Source of the DNA: DASZCR01 sp035942915
GTDB lineage: Bacteria > Acidobacteriota > Blastocatellia > Pyrinomonadales > Pyrinomonadaceae
DNA length: 5,536 nucleotides
Direction: 5' to 3'
Assembly: GCA_035942915.1 (NCBI GenBank)
Contig: DASZCR010000121.1
Coordinates: 1-5,536 of the forward strand
Of the stretch, positions 4,807 to 5,536 are shown one piece after another. Positions within the stretch are counted from its first letter, which is position 1. The number at the start of each line of letters is the position of its first letter. The notes beneath the pieces are model-generated. The model did no database searches and had not been told where the DNA came from. It saw only the letters and a list, made by a program, of their open reading frames with translations. The translations under genes and the position numbers were made by a program.

Positions 4807-5253
4807 TTGAGCGAGGGATGGAAATTTCGCATCGAAGAGCGCGTTCGTTGGGGCGACGTGGACGCAGCGCGTATCATCTTCTACGGCGCTTACATACGCT
4901 TCTTCGAGTTCGCCGAGACGGAGTTGTTTCGTGCCGTCGGCCTGCCTTACGGAGTGATGTTCGACGAGTTGGACGTGTGGCTTCCGCGCGCTCATCTCGA
5001 ATGTGACTTCCGGCGCGCCGCACAGTTAGACGACCTGCTCGAAGTCTCCGTCTGGGTCGGTCGCATCGGGCGCAGTTCCATCCGCCTCAACTTCGAGGTG
5101 CGCCGCAAAGGTGAAGAGGCGCCCGTCGCAGAGGCTCACTTCGTCCTCGTCTCCGTGCGCCGCGCGACGTTTGAGACTGTGCCCGTGCCCGACGAGTTGC
5201 GTCGCCGCCTTGCTCCTTTCACCCAACCCGCACCGGCCGGAGTCGCCGACTGA
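4807..5253 (+). CDS. Acyl-CoA thioesterase, YbgC/4-hydroxybenzoyl-CoA thioesterase family
   Basis: This is a 148-residue single hot-dog domain protein, a normal length for the family. The signature lies at about 11-37: RVRWGDVDAARIIFYGAY followed by an FFEFAE helix. The acid D19 falls where the catalytic aspartate of 4-hydroxybenzoyl-CoA thioesterase lies. The long hydrophobic helix 28-45 and the strands ECDFRRAA, EVSVWVGRIG, SIRLNFEV and AEAHFVLVSV complete the fold. Such enzymes cleave acyl- or aroyl-CoA thioesters in the cytosol and work as dimers or tetramers. The YbgC branch is also found with Tol-Pal genes, but none are here. TTG is the start, backed by a near-perfect ribosome binding site. 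With the alpha/beta hydrolase upstream, a role in acyl or aromatic CoA turnover is inferred. Confidence 0.87.
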   Translation: MSEGWKFRIEERVRWGDVDAARIIFYGAYIRFFEFAETELFRAVGLPYGVMFDELDVWLPRAHLECDFRRAAQLDDLLEVSVWVGRIGRSSIRLNFEVRRKGEEAPVAEAHFVLVSVRRATFETVPVPDELRRRLAPFTQPAPAGVAD

Positions 5254-5296
5254 GCCTCGCCTTTTATTCTTTATCAACAAGGGGAGTTAAAAGAAG

Positions 5297-5536
5297 ATGA
5301 CAGACGATTCGAGCATCGAGTTTGACATGTTCGAGGACGCGCGCCGAAATCTTGTCGAGGCGCTCGTCAAAGAAGGACACGACCAGATAGAGGCCGAGCG
5401 CGTCTCGCTCTACGTCGTGCAGGGCATCCGCGAAGTGCCGAGGCTGTTGTCCACTCTGGCGCGCGGCAACGCTTCCGAAGCCGGTATCATTAGCCTGCTC
5501 AACAAAGTTCTCGACAACGCCTCCGCGCTCGGCAAA
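5297..5536 (+). CDS. Unrecognised helical protein, N-terminal part (cut by window end)
   Basis: An ATG at 5297 opens a frame that runs without a stop to the last base, giving at least 80 residues. It begins MTDDSSIEFDMFEDARRNL, continues with a charged helical stretch (VEALVKEGHDQIEAERVSLY, about 20-39) and a second helix ending NKVLDNASALGK. No signal peptide, membrane segment or metal motif is visible. AAGGGGAG (5279-5286) lies 10 nt upstream, and codon use matches the neighbours, so I consider it a real gene. It follows the thioesterase by 43 nt and could share its transcript. I do not recognise the family; the acidic helical character hints at a protein-interaction or regulatory role, but that is a guess. 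Confidence 0.78.
   Translation, partial: MTDDSSIEFDMFEDARRNLVEALVKEGHDQIEAERVSLYVVQGIREVPRLLSTLARGNASEAGIISLLNKVLDNASALGK

Noticed and set aside
4092..4877. Long - frame antisense to the hydrolase
   Set aside because: It is a shadow frame; the + strand carries an intact catalytic triad and normal codon use.
5230..5275. Terminator after the thioesterase (AGTC-GCC-GACT then a T-rich stretch)
   Set aside because: The stem is only 4 bp plus mismatched flanks and the T-run is interrupted; too weak to call.

Overview
The window comes from a high-GC bacterial chromosome. Codon use is GC-rich, Shine-Dalgarno sites are of the AAGGAGG type, and three of the eight genes use TTG or GTG starts. Gene content (CsbD-like and YflT-like stress proteins, a GT4 glycosyltransferase, a stand-alone SWIM protein, fatty-acyl/hot-dog enzymes) and a GTGATRA-type intergenic repeat would suit an Acidobacteriota (Blastocatellia-like) genome. 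That assignment is inference from style only, since no rRNA or marker gene is present. Nothing points to a phage, plasmid, IS element or CRISPR array.

Left part (1-1565): two small stress-type genes face each other. A 70-aa CsbD-like protein (286-498, +) and a 167-aa YflT/glycine-zipper protein (690-1193, -) converge on a strong hairpin terminator (603-672). A seven-copy heptamer repeat with an inverted copy lies next to that terminator. Both genes have a sigma-54-like -24/-12 element with the diagnostic GG-N10-GC spacing: 138-153 on + for the CsbD gene and 1279-1294 on - for the YflT gene. The CsbD leader also carries a 12-bp-stem hairpin. The most interesting reading of the window is that this convergent pair forms a co-regulated RpoN-dependent stress module.

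Middle (1566-3892): a HAD-superfamily phosphatase (TTG start) is followed after 19 nt by a GT4 glycosyltransferase (GTG start), probably one transcription unit. A 14-bp hairpin at 3413-3448 separates it from a convergent 107-aa SWIM zinc-finger protein on the - strand.

Right part (3893-5536): a divergent intergenic region holds two perfect TATAAT boxes placed as mirror images in a 10-bp inverted repeat. Rightward from it run an alpha/beta hydrolase, a YbgC/4HBT hot-dog thioesterase (TTG start) and the first 80 codons of an unrecognised helical protein cut by the window end. They are spaced 49 and 43 nt apart, so they could be one operon acting on small esters or acyl-CoA substrates. The exact substrates cannot be read from the sequence.
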